From Candidatus Zixiibacteriota bacterium (GTDB lineage: Bacteria > Zixibacteria > MSB-5A5 > GN15 > FEB-12): DNA of 64,000 nt. The stretch is from NCBI GenBank assembly GCA_035380245.1, contig DAOSXA010000002.1:868001-932000 (forward strand), given 5' to 3'. Shown one piece after another: positions 33,093 to 44,600 of this stretch; position 1 is the stretch's first letter, and the number at the start of each line of letters is the position of its first letter. A program made the translations under genes and the position numbers. The notes under the pieces were generated by a model that ran no database searches, was not told the origin of the DNA, and saw nothing but the letters and a program-made list of their open reading frames with translations.

Positions 33093-36000
33093 GTGTATCT
33101 AAAGCGTCTGGATCTGTTAGGATTCAAATCATTCGCCATTAAAACCGCAGTTCATTTCTCCAGTGGCATCACGGCCATCGTCGGACCGAACGGCTGCGGT
33201 AAAACCAATATCCTCGATTCCCTCCGCTGGGTGCTTGGCGAGCAGAAAGTGACTCTGCTCCGAGGCAGCAAGATGGAGGAAGTGATTTTTAACGGAACCA
33301 GCGAAATGAAACCGCTGGGCATGTCCGAGGTTACCCTCACCCTCGTGAACAACCGGGGTGTCCTCCCGACCGAGTACACCGAAGTGCAGGTGACTCGACG
33401 GCTGTTCCGCTCAGGTGAGTCGGAATACCTGCTCAACAAAGTGCCCTGTCGTCTCAAGGATATTCATGAACTGTTTTTCGACACCGGCATGGGAGCACAT
33501 TCTTATTCGGTGATTCAGCAGGACATGATCGAGGCGGTAATTTCGGACAAGGCCGAGGAACGTCGCTTCCTTTTCGAAGAGGCCGCCGGAATTACGAAAT
33601 ACAAACAGCGCAAACGAGCCGCTCTGCGCAAGCTCGAATCCACTGAAGGCGACCTGCTTCGTCTGAAAGACATCTACTCCGAGGTCCAGACGCAGGTGCG
33701 ATCACTCAATCGCCAGCAGAAAAAAGCATCGCGCTATCAGATGATATCTCAGGAGATCAAAGACTGGGAATTGTATCTCGGATCGCGACGAATAAAACAA
33801 ATCGAGCGGGAACGTCGCGAGCTGCAGGCCCAGCTCGATGACCTCAGCACTCGTCGCGCCAATAAAGAAACGGCGCTCAGCAAAATAGCCTCGATGCTCG
33901 AAGCCGACCGCAAGGAACAGGTCGATCTCGAACATGAACTGACCGGAATCGGCAACGAAATTTATCAGATATCGGAACGCGCCCACTCGCTCGAACGCGA
34001 GGTCACCATTCTGGTCGAGAAGCGCTCCAACGCTCGCAAGCTGATCGAACGCAACCAGCAGGAAATCCAGGCCCTGCACAATCGCCGACAAATTCTCGGC
34101 GAACAGACCAAGGAAGCCGAGATCGAACTGGAAGAACAACGCGCCCAGGTCGAACAACTTAACGTCGAGCTGGAAAAAGCTCAATCGTTGCAAGCGGAAG
34201 CAGACCGACAATTGCTGGCGGCACGCTCCTCCAAAGAAGCCGAGAACAAGACCCTGATCGAACTGGAGGGGAAGTTATCTTCGGGCAAAACCGAGGAAGA
34301 CAACCTGCGTCAACAGGAAGAGGAGTTCAGCGAACGCATTGCCGATCTGACTCGTCAACTCGAAAACGCCTCCGAACAGAAGATTGAGATTTCCACGCTG
34401 CTTAAAACGGCCGACGAACGACTGGAAGAGTTAAAGCGACAGAAAGCGGAAGCCGAGACGGAACGTCACAATCTGCTGAAGCAGATCGAGGACGCCGTCG
34501 AGCAATCCGAAAGCCTGGCGCTTGAGATATCCAACACCGGCGCGGCCATTGAGGCTTGTGAAGCACGCAAGTCTTTACTCGAAGACATGATCGTGCACTT
34601 CGAGGGATACAGCTCGGGCGTGGTCTCGGTCATGGAAATGAACGACCGCTGGCCGGGTATCGTTGGAACCGTGGCGGACAAATTCACCCCCGACGACGGT
34701 TATGCCATAGCGGTCGAGGCCGCCCTGGGCGAACTGGCCGGTTATCTGATTTGCCGTGATCGCCGCACCGCCGAGGAAATCGTCGCGCATCTTAAGCAGG
34801 AAAAACAGGGACGGATCGGTATCGTCGTACCGGACAGCGGCGCTTTCAATCCCGTCGTCAAACGCCCTGAGATCAACGCCGAAGGTTTCATCGGCTGGCT
34901 CGACAACTATGTCTCTGCCGACACCGACCTCAAACCACTCATGCAGGCAATCCTGTCCCGGGTAGCAGTGTTCGATAGCAGTGTCAATCCCGATCAAATT
35001 CTAAGTCATCTCCCCTACGGCTTCAGCGCCGTGTCGGCCGACGGCACCGTCTACCGGCAGAACGTGATCAGCGGTGGTTCTGAAGATACCCTGCCTTTGT
35101 TCCGCCGTCGTGAGAAGTTATCCGAGCAGGAAAGCCAGATCGAGGAATTGAGTAAGACCTTAACATCGCTCAAACACGATAAAGACCAACTGGCCGCATC
35201 ACAGGCAGCCGACCGGGCGGCCTCGGTGCAACTGGCGGCAAAGATAGAATCACTGGCGGAAGAAGTTGCCGAGGCTGCGGACGAACGCACCGCCCTGCAA
35301 TACAAACTGACCAGCCTGACCGAAGAAAGCACCCGACTCGAACGAGAGAAGAAGCAGGCAAACGACCGCCTGGAACAGATTCGTAATCGCCAGTACAGCC
35401 TGAAACTCGATTTTAACCAACTGGCCAATCGTAAAGAGAATCTGGTGCGCGGCATGAACCAGACCGACGACGATCTGCAGTCGCTCGAGGACCACGCCGG
35501 ACAGGCGATGGAGCAGCTTTCGCGGATTCAGATTCAGACTGTGGAATCGCGCAGTCGCTCGGAACAAATCGAAAGTAAGATTCGTCATACGAACGAGCTG
35601 CGGCAGGAAATTTCAAACACCGCTACCGCCAAGGAAACGGAAATTACCCAGGCCGAGACCGACATCGAAACCTGCGGACAACGCATTACTGAGTTGGAAA
35701 CGGAGTTGAAACAGGTATTTTCATCCCGTTCCGAGGCGAACGAACGCCAGGGGAGCCTTCGCACCACTCAGGCCGATATCCTCAACCGCGTCGACGATCG
35801 TGAAACGCAACTCAAGACGATCCGCTCCGAACGGGAATCTATCGCCGATCAAAGTCACCAGATGGAAATGCGGGTGAACACCCTGCGCTCCGAGATCACT
35901 TCCCTGACCGAGCGTATCAACGATGAATACGATCTCGATATCGGCAGCTACGAAGCCAACCGTCCGGATGAAAACATGGACGACGAACAGGCCCGCGCCA

Positions 36001-36842
36001 ACCTGCGCGAGTTGAAGGAACGTCTTAAAAACTTCGGTGCGGTCAACCTTCTGGCTCTCGAAGAATACCAGACAGCGGTCGAGCGGGAATCGTTCCTCAA
36101 GGAGCAACTCGATGACCTCACTCAGGCTAAAGATGATCTGCAATCGACGATAACGAAAATCAATCGGACGGCTCGACAGCTTTTCCAGGAGACTTTCACC
36201 CAGGTTAAAACGAACTTCCAGAAACTGTTCGTTGACCTGTTTACCGGCGGCGAAGCCGATATCATGCTCGAAGACCCGAGCGATCCGCTCGAATCCGATA
36301 TTCACATCATTGCCCGTCCGCGCGGCAAGAAACTCTTGTCGATTACCATGATGTCCGGCGGTGAACGCGCTCTGACCGCTATTGCGCTGCTTTTCTCGCT
36401 TTACCTGGTCAAGCCCTCGCCGTTCTGCATTCTGGACGAAATCGATGCTCCGCTGGACGATGCCAACTGCAAGCGCTTCCTGAACATCATCGATCGTTTC
36501 TCCGACCGCACGCAGTTCATCATCATTACTCACAACAAGATCACGATGGAAAAGGCTCAGAACCTCTACGGCGTCACGATGGAAAAAGCCGGCGTCTCCA
36601 AGCTGGTAGCGGTGAAATTCACCGATATCGCCGAAGGTGAAAGCTCCGAACAGGTGGTGGCGTCACCGAACGAAGAAGAAATCGCTTCGTTGCGCGAAGG
36701 CATTGCCGCGGACATTCCTTCACCGGAACCCGAGACAGAAGTTGCCCCGCGTTCGGAACCGGACATTCCCGACAATATAGCCGAACGGCTCAACGCCAAC
36801 GTTACGATCAGTGATGAATCCGACGAAGAGGACCAGGCCTGA
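33093..36842 (+). CDS. smc: Chromosome segregation ATPase SMC
   Basis: 1,249 residues, somewhat longer than the usual 1,150-1,190. Walker A is GPNGCGKTN at residues 31-39. Coiled coil runs to about 510, the hinge is at about 515-680 ('GTVADKFTPDDGYAIAVEAA'), and the return coil runs to about 1,020. The ABC signature 'MSGGERALTAIALLFSLYLV' is at about 1,087, then Walker B 'FCILDEIDAPLDDANC'. The extra length is an acidic, proline-containing C-terminal tail of about 70 residues beyond the head. GTG start with GGAG 6 bp upstream. It condenses and segregates chromosomes with ScpA/ScpB, which are not in the window. Followed by ftsY 12 bp later, a common arrangement. Confidence 0.96.
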   Translation: MYLKRLDLLGFKSFAIKTAVHFSSGITAIVGPNGCGKTNILDSLRWVLGEQKVTLLRGSKMEEVIFNGTSEMKPLGMSEVTLTLVNNRGVLPTEYTEVQVTRRLFRSGESEYLLNKVPCRLKDIHELFFDTGMGAHSYSVIQQDMIEAVISDKAEERRFLFEEAAGITKYKQRKRAALRKLESTEGDLLRLKDIYSEVQTQVRSLNRQQKKASRYQMISQEIKDWELYLGSRRIKQIERERRELQAQLDDLSTRRANKETALSKIASMLEADRKEQVDLEHELTGIGNEIYQISERAHSLEREVTILVEKRSNARKLIERNQQEIQALHNRRQILGEQTKEAEIELEEQRAQVEQLNVELEKAQSLQAEADRQLLAARSSKEAENKTLIELEGKLSSGKTEEDNLRQQEEEFSERIADLTRQLENASEQKIEISTLLKTADERLEELKRQKAEAETERHNLLKQIEDAVEQSESLALEISNTGAAIEACEARKSLLEDMIVHFEGYSSGVVSVMEMNDRWPGIVGTVADKFTPDDGYAIAVEAALGELAGYLICRDRRTAEEIVAHLKQEKQGRIGIVVPDSGAFNPVVKRPEINAEGFIGWLDNYVSADTDLKPLMQAILSRVAVFDSSVNPDQILSHLPYGFSAVSADGTVYRQNVISGGSEDTLPLFRRREKLSEQESQIEELSKTLTSLKHDKDQLAASQAADRAASVQLAAKIESLAEEVAEAADERTALQYKLTSLTEESTRLEREKKQANDRLEQIRNRQYSLKLDFNQLANRKENLVRGMNQTDDDLQSLEDHAGQAMEQLSRIQIQTVESRSRSEQIESKIRHTNELRQEISNTATAKETEITQAETDIETCGQRITELETELKQVFSSRSEANERQGSLRTTQADILNRVDDRETQLKTIRSERESIADQSHQMEMRVNTLRSEITSLTERINDEYDLDIGSYEANRPDENMDDEQARANLRELKERLKNFGAVNLLALEEYQTAVERESFLKEQLDDLTQAKDDLQSTITKINRTARQLFQETFTQVKTNFQKLFVDLFTGGEADIMLEDPSDPLESDIHIIARPRGKKLLSITMMSGGERALTAIALLFSLYLVKPSPFCILDEIDAPLDDANCKRFLNIIDRFSDRTQFIIITHNKITMEKAQNLYGVTMEKAGVSKLVAVKFTDIAEGESSEQVVASPNEEEIASLREGIAADIPSPEPETEVAPRSEPDIPDNIAERLNANVTISDESDEEDQA

Positions 36843-36854
36843 TAATTACCTGCC

Positions 36855-37769
36855 ATGTTTAGTGCCTTTGAAAAACTCAAGAAATCGCTGACCAGAACCA
36901 AGGACAGCATTGTGGGCAAAATTGCCCGGGTAGTCGGTCGGCGTAAATTGGACGATGACCTGCTCGACGAAATCGAGGAAATCCTGATCGAGGCGGATGT
37001 CGGCGTTCAGGCTACGATGCGCTTAATCGAGAACATCAAGGAAAAAGCCAAAGAGCAGAAGATTACCGAAGGCGACCAGGTGATGGGCCTTTTGTCCGAA
37101 GAGATTCGCGCTATCCTGACCAATCGCTCCGACGAAAAGAAAACGACGACCTCCGGCAAACCCGAGATCTGGCTGATAGTCGGCGTCAACGGCGTCGGTA
37201 AAACGACCACCATCGGAAAACTGGCGACGTTGTTCGCATCGGAAGGCAAAAAAACCATTATTGCCGCCTGTGATACTTTCCGGGCCGCCGCTATCGAGCA
37301 GGTAGCAATCTGGGCCGACCGTTCAGGAGTCGAGATTGTCCGGGCACAGTCCGGGTCGGATCCGGCCGCAGTGGCTTTCGACGCCGCCAAAGCAGCCGTC
37401 GCTCGCAACGCCGATATTCTCCTGGTCGATACCGCCGGAAGACTGCACACCAAGGCCAACCTGATGGAAGAGCTCAAAAAGATACGCCGCGTGGTCGAAA
37501 AAGCCGCCCCGGAAGCCGCCATTCTGAGCAAACTCATCATTGACGGCTCCACCGGCCAGAATGCCCTCTCGCAGGTCAAAGTCTTCACCGACGCGGTCGG
37601 TTGCGACGGGATTATCGTCACCAAACTCGACGGCACCGCCAAAGGCGGCATCATGATCGCCGTGGCCGAAGAACTCGGCGTTCCGGTCGATTTCATCGGG
37701 ATCGGCGAGGGGCAGCAGGATATGCAACGGTTTGACCCGAAACAATTCGCCGAGGCGCTGCTGGCATGA
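36855..37769 (+). CDS. ftsY: Signal recognition particle receptor FtsY
   Basis: 304 residues: a short N domain and the full NG GTPase. G1 is 'GVNGVGKTTTIGKL', followed by 'AACDTFRAAAIEQVAIWADR', 'DILLVDTAGRLHTKANLMEE' (G3), 'VTKLDGTAKGG' (G4) and the closing 'GIGEGQQDMQRFDPKQFAEAL'. The acidic A domain of enterobacterial FtsY is missing, as in many lineages. It docks SRP-ribosome complexes at the Sec translocon. The stop overlaps the next gene's ATG by 4 bp. Confidence 0.97.
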   Translation: MFSAFEKLKKSLTRTKDSIVGKIARVVGRRKLDDDLLDEIEEILIEADVGVQATMRLIENIKEKAKEQKITEGDQVMGLLSEEIRAILTNRSDEKKTTTSGKPEIWLIVGVNGVGKTTTIGKLATLFASEGKKTIIAACDTFRAAAIEQVAIWADRSGVEIVRAQSGSDPAAVAFDAAKAAVARNADILLVDTAGRLHTKANLMEELKKIRRVVEKAAPEAAILSKLIIDGSTGQNALSQVKVFTDAVGCDGIIVTKLDGTAKGGIMIAVAEELGVPVDFIGIGEGQQDMQRFDPKQFAEALLA

Positions 37770-38167
37770 TCGAGACGTTGACCATAAGCACCTCACAACG
37801 TGAGGAAATGGTCGACATAACCACCCGGGTACAACAACTGGTCGATAAAAGCGGCATAGAGTCCGGTCTTGTCGTTTGTTTTGTCCCTCATACGACAGCA
37901 GCGGTTACGATCAATGAGGGCGCCGACCCCGACGTTCGCCGCGACATCCTCTATAAACTCAACAAGGAGATTCCTCAACGTGACGGTTATCATCACGGCG
38001 AGGGCAACTCCGACGCCCATATCAAATCTTCGCTTTTCGGCGCTTCAGAACAGGTGTTGATCGAGAACGGCCGACTGGTTCTCGGGACTTGGCAAGCGAT
38101 CTACTTCTGCGAATTCGACGGCCCCCGTCAGCGCCGCATGATCGTAAGGATAACCGCTCTTGGTTAA
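37766..38167 (+). CDS. yjbQ: YjbQ/UPF0047 family protein
   Basis: 133 residues. The family signature is clear: 'FVPHTTAAVTINEGADPDV', 'HHGEGNSDAHIKSSLFGAS' and 'LGTWQAIYFCEFDGPRQRR'. The conserved histidines and Asp-Glu cluster suggest a metal site. Some members have been reported to have a weak thiamin-phosphate synthase activity, but the physiological role remains unclear. Overlaps ftsY by ATGA and rlmH by 8 bp. Confidence 0.92.
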   Translation: MIETLTISTSQREEMVDITTRVQQLVDKSGIESGLVVCFVPHTTAAVTINEGADPDVRRDILYKLNKEIPQRDGYHHGEGNSDAHIKSSLFGASEQVLIENGRLVLGTWQAIYFCEFDGPRQRRMIVRITALG

Positions 38168-38627
38168 AATAGAGATCATAGCGGTCGGCAAAGATAAGGA
38201 TCGCTGGGTTTCCGAAGGCGCAGCTCATTTCGAAAAACTCCTTGGTAAATTCGCCCGGATCGAATGGATCACCATCACCGCCGAAAAGGGCAAAAGCCTC
38301 TCCCCGGCCCAGATTAAAAAGGCCGAAGCAGCCCGTCTACTCGGCAAAATCGACAAAGGCTTGATTATCGCCCTGCATGATCGCGGAACCAAACTCGACT
38401 CGATGCAATTAGCCGCTAAGCTGGAGCGTTGGCTGGGGCAATGCAATGGTCGGATCGTGTTCGTTATCGGTGGGGCTTTCGGTTTAGACGAAACGGTACT
38501 CAACAGGGCGGACATGATGTTGTCGCTCTCTCGTCTGACTTTCTCCCATCAGGTCGTGCGTATCGTGCTCATGGAACAGCTCTATCGGGCCTTTTCGATT
38601 CTCTACGGCAGCGACTACCACAAATAA
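38160..38627 (+). CDS. rlmH: 23S rRNA pseudouridine-1915 N3-methyltransferase RlmH
   Basis: 155 residues of SPOUT methyltransferase. Seen are 'VKIEIIAVGKDKDRWVSEG', the SAM-binding knot 'IVFVIGGAFGLDETVLNRA', 'LSLSRLTFSHQVVRIVLMEQ' and the C-terminal 'YRAFSILYGSDYHK'. These are diagnostic. It starts with TTG, overlapping the end of yjbQ. RlmH modifies helix 69 of the large subunit. It is the last gene of the dtd operon, followed by a bidirectional terminator. Confidence 0.96.
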   Translation: MVKIEIIAVGKDKDRWVSEGAAHFEKLLGKFARIEWITITAEKGKSLSPAQIKKAEAARLLGKIDKGLIIALHDRGTKLDSMQLAAKLERWLGQCNGRIVFVIGGAFGLDETVLNRADMMLSLSRLTFSHQVVRIVLMEQLYRAFSILYGSDYHK

Positions 38628-38648
38628 CGAATCTCCCCCAAAGAAAAG

Positions 38649-38673
38649 CGCCCGACCTTGCAGGCCGGGCGCC
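38649..38673. terminator. Bidirectional intrinsic terminator
   Basis: A GCGCCCG-A-CC / GG-C-CGGGCGC stem with a short loop; T-rich runs flank it on both strands (TTGTTTCTCTTTT plus, CTTTTCTTT minus). It lies between the convergent rlmH and giant-protein genes and ends both units. Confidence 0.8.
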
Positions 38674-38695
38674 GTTGTTTCTCTTTTGGTGTCTC

Positions 38696-41600
38696 TTACT
38701 TGAGGAGCATCATCTTTCTCGTCTGATGATAATCTCCGGCATCGAGACGGTAGAAATACACGCCCGAGGCAACCGCGGCGCCGTTCTCGGAACGGCCGTC
38801 CCAGACCACCGAATGGTTGCCGGCCGGGAGACTTCCGTTGAAGTTCCGCACCAGCTTGCCTTCGACGTTATAGATGCTGAGAACATAGTCGCTTGCTTCA
38901 GCGAGGGCGAATCCGATAGTCGTATTCGGGTTGAACGGGTTCGGGTAGTTCTGTTCGAGTGAGAAGCTCGTCGGCAACAAGTTCGACTTATAAGCGATCT
39001 CATACGGACGACCCTGGTAATCGACAATCTCAGCCTTGGTCATACTCAGGGTACCGTCACCGCTGTACGGGATCTGCAGGATCGAATGTTCACCCATTTC
39101 GATACGCTCGGTGCCCATGTTGTAAACCAGCAGGCGCAGTTCGTTGTCCTCGATATTCCAGGCCAGATCCATCTTCTCGGCATCGGCCGTCAGTGTCGGC
39201 TCATCGATCTCGATATCACCCTCGAGGTCGAAGACGAACAGCGCCGCTCCTACCTCACCGGTTGACCGGGTGGTTACATCGATATTACTGGCTTCCGTAG
39301 TCGTCGTCAGAACCAGGTCATCGGGATACGGGATGATCTTCGGAATCGGATCGGCGTCACCGATAATGACACGGATCAACAGAACCAGGTCGGCTACCGA
39401 CAACGTCACACCGTCGGCGTTGACGTCGGTCGCGGCAATCTGACCCGGAATACTGACCACGAACACATCCAGACCGTAGATGAAGTAGTTCGAGAAGAGC
39501 ACCGCGTCGGCGATTTCATAAGCCGTGCCGTTGAGGTTGATATCCCCGCGATCGTCGATCGAATCGGGGTGAATCACGCAGATACCGCCGTCGTAGAACT
39601 CGATGCAACGAATCGGGTCGACTTTGCCGTCACCGAAACATTCATCACGCGTACCCAGTCCGTAAGGACGCGCCGACTCGGGATAATTGACATCGTCCAT
39701 TTCATCCCAACGCAGGTAACCTTCGGGGTTATAGATGCGCAGGTCGACATAGAGGTCGTTACCGGTCGTATCGGAAACCGCGTTGTCGCCGCAGTCGTAA
39801 GTTACGAAGTTGATCGGCAGGAACTGGTCGCCCAGGTTCTGGTCGTTGGCCACCTGGAACTGTATCCGCACCACCGCGCCATGCGGCGTGAGGGTTTCAT
39901 CCGGCGGATGCGACGCACCGTTGTTGACGTCGGCGATAGCGACGAAGCGCACCACTCCGGACGGACAGGACGGTGAACAACTGGCCTCGTTCAGGGTGTA
40001 CCGGAAATACTCCCAGCCCGTGCTGCCGTCATGTATTTCCGTATTTTCTATCGTGGCATAAGTGAAGCCCATAACCGAGGCATCGAAACTGATCAGGAGA
40101 TCGAAACCGCCGATCGGTGTTTTGGCATCGATCGTCATGGTGACTTCCTTGACCAGACCAACCGGCGTACAATCGCCGCTTTCGAGGCCGATGTACATAC
40201 AGACGTCACAGTCCTCTTCCTCGGTAACATCGACCGTGAACGAACCGGTAGTGATATTGCAGCCGTCGGTTACTTCGAAGCAGAACTCGTAAGTACCGAA
40301 ACCGTCCGGGACGAAGCAGACTTCACCGGAGTCATTGGTCACCTCGGTGAATGTGCCGGGACCGCAAGTCATGGTAATGGTGACATCGGACTCGACATCC
40401 TCGGCCCAGATGCCGTCGATGCAGATATGGTCAGTGTCGTCCGGGCACCGCTCGAACGAGAATATCTCCGTCGGCAGATGCAGGATCGGATCCTGATCCC
40501 GGGTTACTCTAAGGACGGTTTCACAGGTATCACTGATGCAAATGCCGTGGGCGATGGTCAGAATCTCGTACTGACCGGCCTCAGTAATCGGCACGCAGAC
40601 ATAGCCGTTTTCATAAGTAGCGCCGAGCACCTCGATACTGTCCACGATGCCGCTGAACGATACCGGCAGGCAAACCTCGACCGGATCGGCCAGACAGAGC
40701 AACGTGTCGACCGCACCGCGGCATTCCACCACCGGCGGATTGTCGACCACGACATCCATCGTAAACGAACAGGAGTCGATACCGCAGGTAGCCTCGGCCC
40801 GGACCCAGATCTGTATCGTTCCAGTTTCCTGGAACTCGACACAGACTTCACCGGTCTGCGGATCATAGGTGCCCGTAGGACTAATCGTCACAATCGCATC
40901 CTGAGGGCTGACCGGCACCACCACGCAAACCTCGCCCGGGGTACAGAGAGTATCGTACTGTACGCCGTTCGGACACAGCACGAGCGGTACGCCGCCTTCA
41001 ACCAGGGTCAGAGTCAGACTGTCGGTTGCGGTGAGACCACATTCATCGCGGGCCGTAATAACGATCGTGTAGGTACCAAAATCGGGCGGGGTGAAACAGA
41101 CCTGATCGTCGATCACCACACCGAGCGAACTCTGTACCTCGATGATGTTATTATCCGGATCAGCGGCAGTATAATCGAAACATATCTCATAAGGCTCACA
41201 AGCCGTTATGGTCGTATCGTTGGCGGCGGTCAAAGTCGGACCGCTGTTAAATGTCGAGTTGATCGTGAAACTGCATGTGTCGGAGCCACAGTCGTTAATA
41301 GCGATCAACGTAATGACCTGCACGCCCGGCTCCAGGATCGGCACACAAACCTGATCACCGTTGATATAGCCGCCCTGTACCTCTACCTGCTCGGTCGTGG
41401 CCGAAGCCGTGAAGTTAAAGCAGAGAGTATCCGCCTCGCAAAGCAGAACGGTCGTATCGCCGGGACAGGTGATGGTCGCCGGATCCAGGAAGATCACCTC
41501 GACATAAACACGGCAGGAGTCTTCGTTGCACTCGGCTGAACCAAGCACATCTATCGTGTAAATACCGGCGGTATCGGCGAAGAAACAGAGCTGGTTATCG

Positions 41601-44600
41601 GCCCATTCACCGAAGCTGGTGTTGATCTGATAGCCGGAACCGGCAATCGCCAGGTCGACACAGATTTCTTCCGGACCGCAAACCGGCGGAGCTGCGATAG
41701 TCTCGGTCGGGCAGTCGATATAAACGAAGTCACCTGTCTCAACATTGACACAAGCCGTCAGAGTGTCGGCCAGGCCGCAGGAATCGACGGCGTAAACTTC
41801 TACACAGTAGGTGCCGTTGGTATCGACGGTGAAGCAGATCTCACCCGTTTCCTCGTTATAAGTACCCCAGTCGGTATAAACTTCAGCCAGGTTGTTGTCG
41901 GGATCGATAGCCTCGATCGGGACACAAACCTCCGGCACACAAGTCGAGATCAATGAATCCGCCCACTCGTAGATCAGATAAGGCGCGCTGTTGAAATCGA
42001 CCACGACGGAAATATCATCACTGGAGACTTCGCCGCAGGAATCCTCGGCCGTAACCGTCAGGATATAAGTCCCGCTGGTGTCGGCATCGAAACAGACCAT
42101 CGAATGCACGGCATCATACCAGCCGTTATCCACTATTACCGAGTAGAGATTGTCGTTCTGATCGGTTATGCCGACCGGCAGACAAACCTGCTCGGGGCCA
42201 CAGACCATCAACGAGGTATCCGGGGGCAGGATCACCAGCGGTGGGGCGTTACATTCGATCGTAACCGTAAAGCCGCATTCGTAAACGTTGCAGGGAGTGG
42301 TTACCTTGATCGATACATGATTGGTATTGCCGCACTCGGTATAGAAACAGACCGTGCCGGTTTCATAGTCGTACCAGGTGTTGATACCCGAGACCTCAAC
42401 CGTCGCTTCCTGCGGGATGCCGTAAACCGGCAGGCAGACGGTATCACCGGTGCAGGAGAACAGGACGGTATCGTTCGGGCAGACCAGATCGGCGCCCTGG
42501 TCGGTCATAACGTATATGTTGGCCGTATCGGAAGCGGTTTCGGCACAACTATCGGTAACGGTCATGATAACCGTGTACATGCCGCTGTCGTACGGCGTGA
42601 TGCAAATCTCACCGTTGTTGTAGGTGCCGCCGATCACTTCGATATTGGCAATGTTGTTTTCCAGATCGTTCAACTCGACCGGCAGACAGATCGGTTCCGG
42701 ATTACAGAGATAGACTGAAGTATCCGGACCCATGACCAGCGTCGGAGCGGTGTTGACGATCACATCGATATGAACCGTATCGATTGCCGCCAGACCACAG
42801 GAGTCGATAATCTGGACGATCATGTCATAGCTGGCGGAATGGTCGGCCCAGAAGCAGACCCGGCCCGAGGTCGGATCGTACTCACCCACGTTGGTCGTGA
42901 TTTCCTGATAAGTGGCGTTGGTTTCGACATCGACACAAATTTCTTCCGGCTCACAGATATTGACCACGAAATCCTCACCCAGATCCAGGGTTGGTGTCTC
43001 GGCCACTTCAGCCATGATTACGGTCGTGTCGGCAGCCATAGCGCCACAGGTATCGGTAGCTGTCGCAATTATGACATAGGTGCCGGTCGTGTCGATATCG
43101 ACACAGATACGATCCTGTTCCGGATCATAAACACCGGCCGTTAACGTAATATCCAGGTTGTCTCCGTCAAGGTCGCTTATCTCAGCCGGGAAACAGACCG
43201 CCTGCGGCATACAGAGATAAACATCGAAATTGTCGCCCAAAACGACCGACGGCGGCGTATTCAGCTCGATTGTCACCGGAATGATGCAGGTATCGGCAGC
43301 CGCACAGGAATCGACGGCAACAACCGTAATCTCGAACTGACCGGAGCCTTCGGCGTTGAAGCAAATCTCATTGCCGTTGATGGTCGCATTACCCGAAGTC
43401 ACCTCGACCGACTGGAGATTCCCGTCGATATCGGTAACGTCAAGCGGGAGACAGAACTCGGTCGGTTCACAGAGAGAGAACTCCTGAGGACCGGGGCAAG
43501 TCAGTTCCGGCGGGCTGTTGAGCTCGATCGTCACCACCACGGTATCGGTAGTTGAGAGATCGCAGGAGTCGATCACCGTAGCGATAACGGTATATTCACC
43601 GGCGGTTTCCGGCGTGAAGCAGAGTCTGCCGCTGGCCGGATCGTACTGGCCGATGTTGGTCATAAATTCGGAATAATCAGCCACCGTGTTGACATCGATG
43701 CAAACCGGCATGATATCACAAAGCATCAGGCTGAAATCATCACCGAGGCTCAGGAACGGCGGTTCATCCGGCACTCCGGTCACGACCACCGTATCGACGT
43801 CGTCGAGTCCGCATTCATCGGTAACCGTGACGATCAACGTATAGTCGCCTTCCTCGGAGATATCGAAACAAACCTTACCGGTCTGAGGATCGTATACTCC
43901 CGTGCTCGGGACGATACTGACCAGGTTGTCATCGACATCGCCGGCATCAACCGGGACACAAACCTGGGTCGTGCCGCAGAGCCCGACTTCGAAATCCGGA
44001 CCGAGATCGACATACGGACCGGTATTAAAGATCACCGTAACGACGGTCGTATCCACGGCGGTAACGTCGCAGGTGTCGGTTACCGAACCGATGATCGTGT
44101 AAGTACCGGCGGTATCGGCCAGGAAACAGACGGCGCCTTCGTCGTTCAAAATCCCAAAATTGAACTCCGGCGTCAGGATTTCTCCGTTCGGATCGGAATA
44201 ACGCACCGGCACACAGATTTCTTCGGGTTCACAGAGGAACCGCTCGAAATCGTCACCCATGGTGATAGTCGGCGGTTCGTTGCTTTCGATGGTAACGGCA
44301 ACCGTGCAGGTATCGGCAGCGCCGCAGGAATCGGCGACAGCGATCACGACTTCGATTTCACCGTTGAGAATCGGATCGACACAAACATAGCCGTTGTCGT
44401 AGAAAGCGTTGCCGGAGAGAATCACCGGCGTTAGAATTTCGCCGTCCGGATCGGAAAATTCGATCGGGAAACAATAGGAGGAGCTGTCCGGATCACAGGA
44501 AGCAAACTGCTGCGCTTCCGGACAAACGATGGTCGGCGGGCGATTGATAATCACCGTTATCCGAACCGTGTCGGGATCACAAGGCGGGCAGGTAATGGCC

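Noticed and set aside
35721..36533. 270-codon minus-strand frame opposite smc
   Set aside because: It is antisense to the SMC coiled coil and head, with no start signals or domain.
40031..41539. Long plus-strand open frame (502 codons) opposite the giant gene
   Set aside because: It mirrors the repeat structure of the real gene, lacks a ribosome-binding site, and its residues (H, R, D, G, N rich) are what the antisense of these repeats must give.
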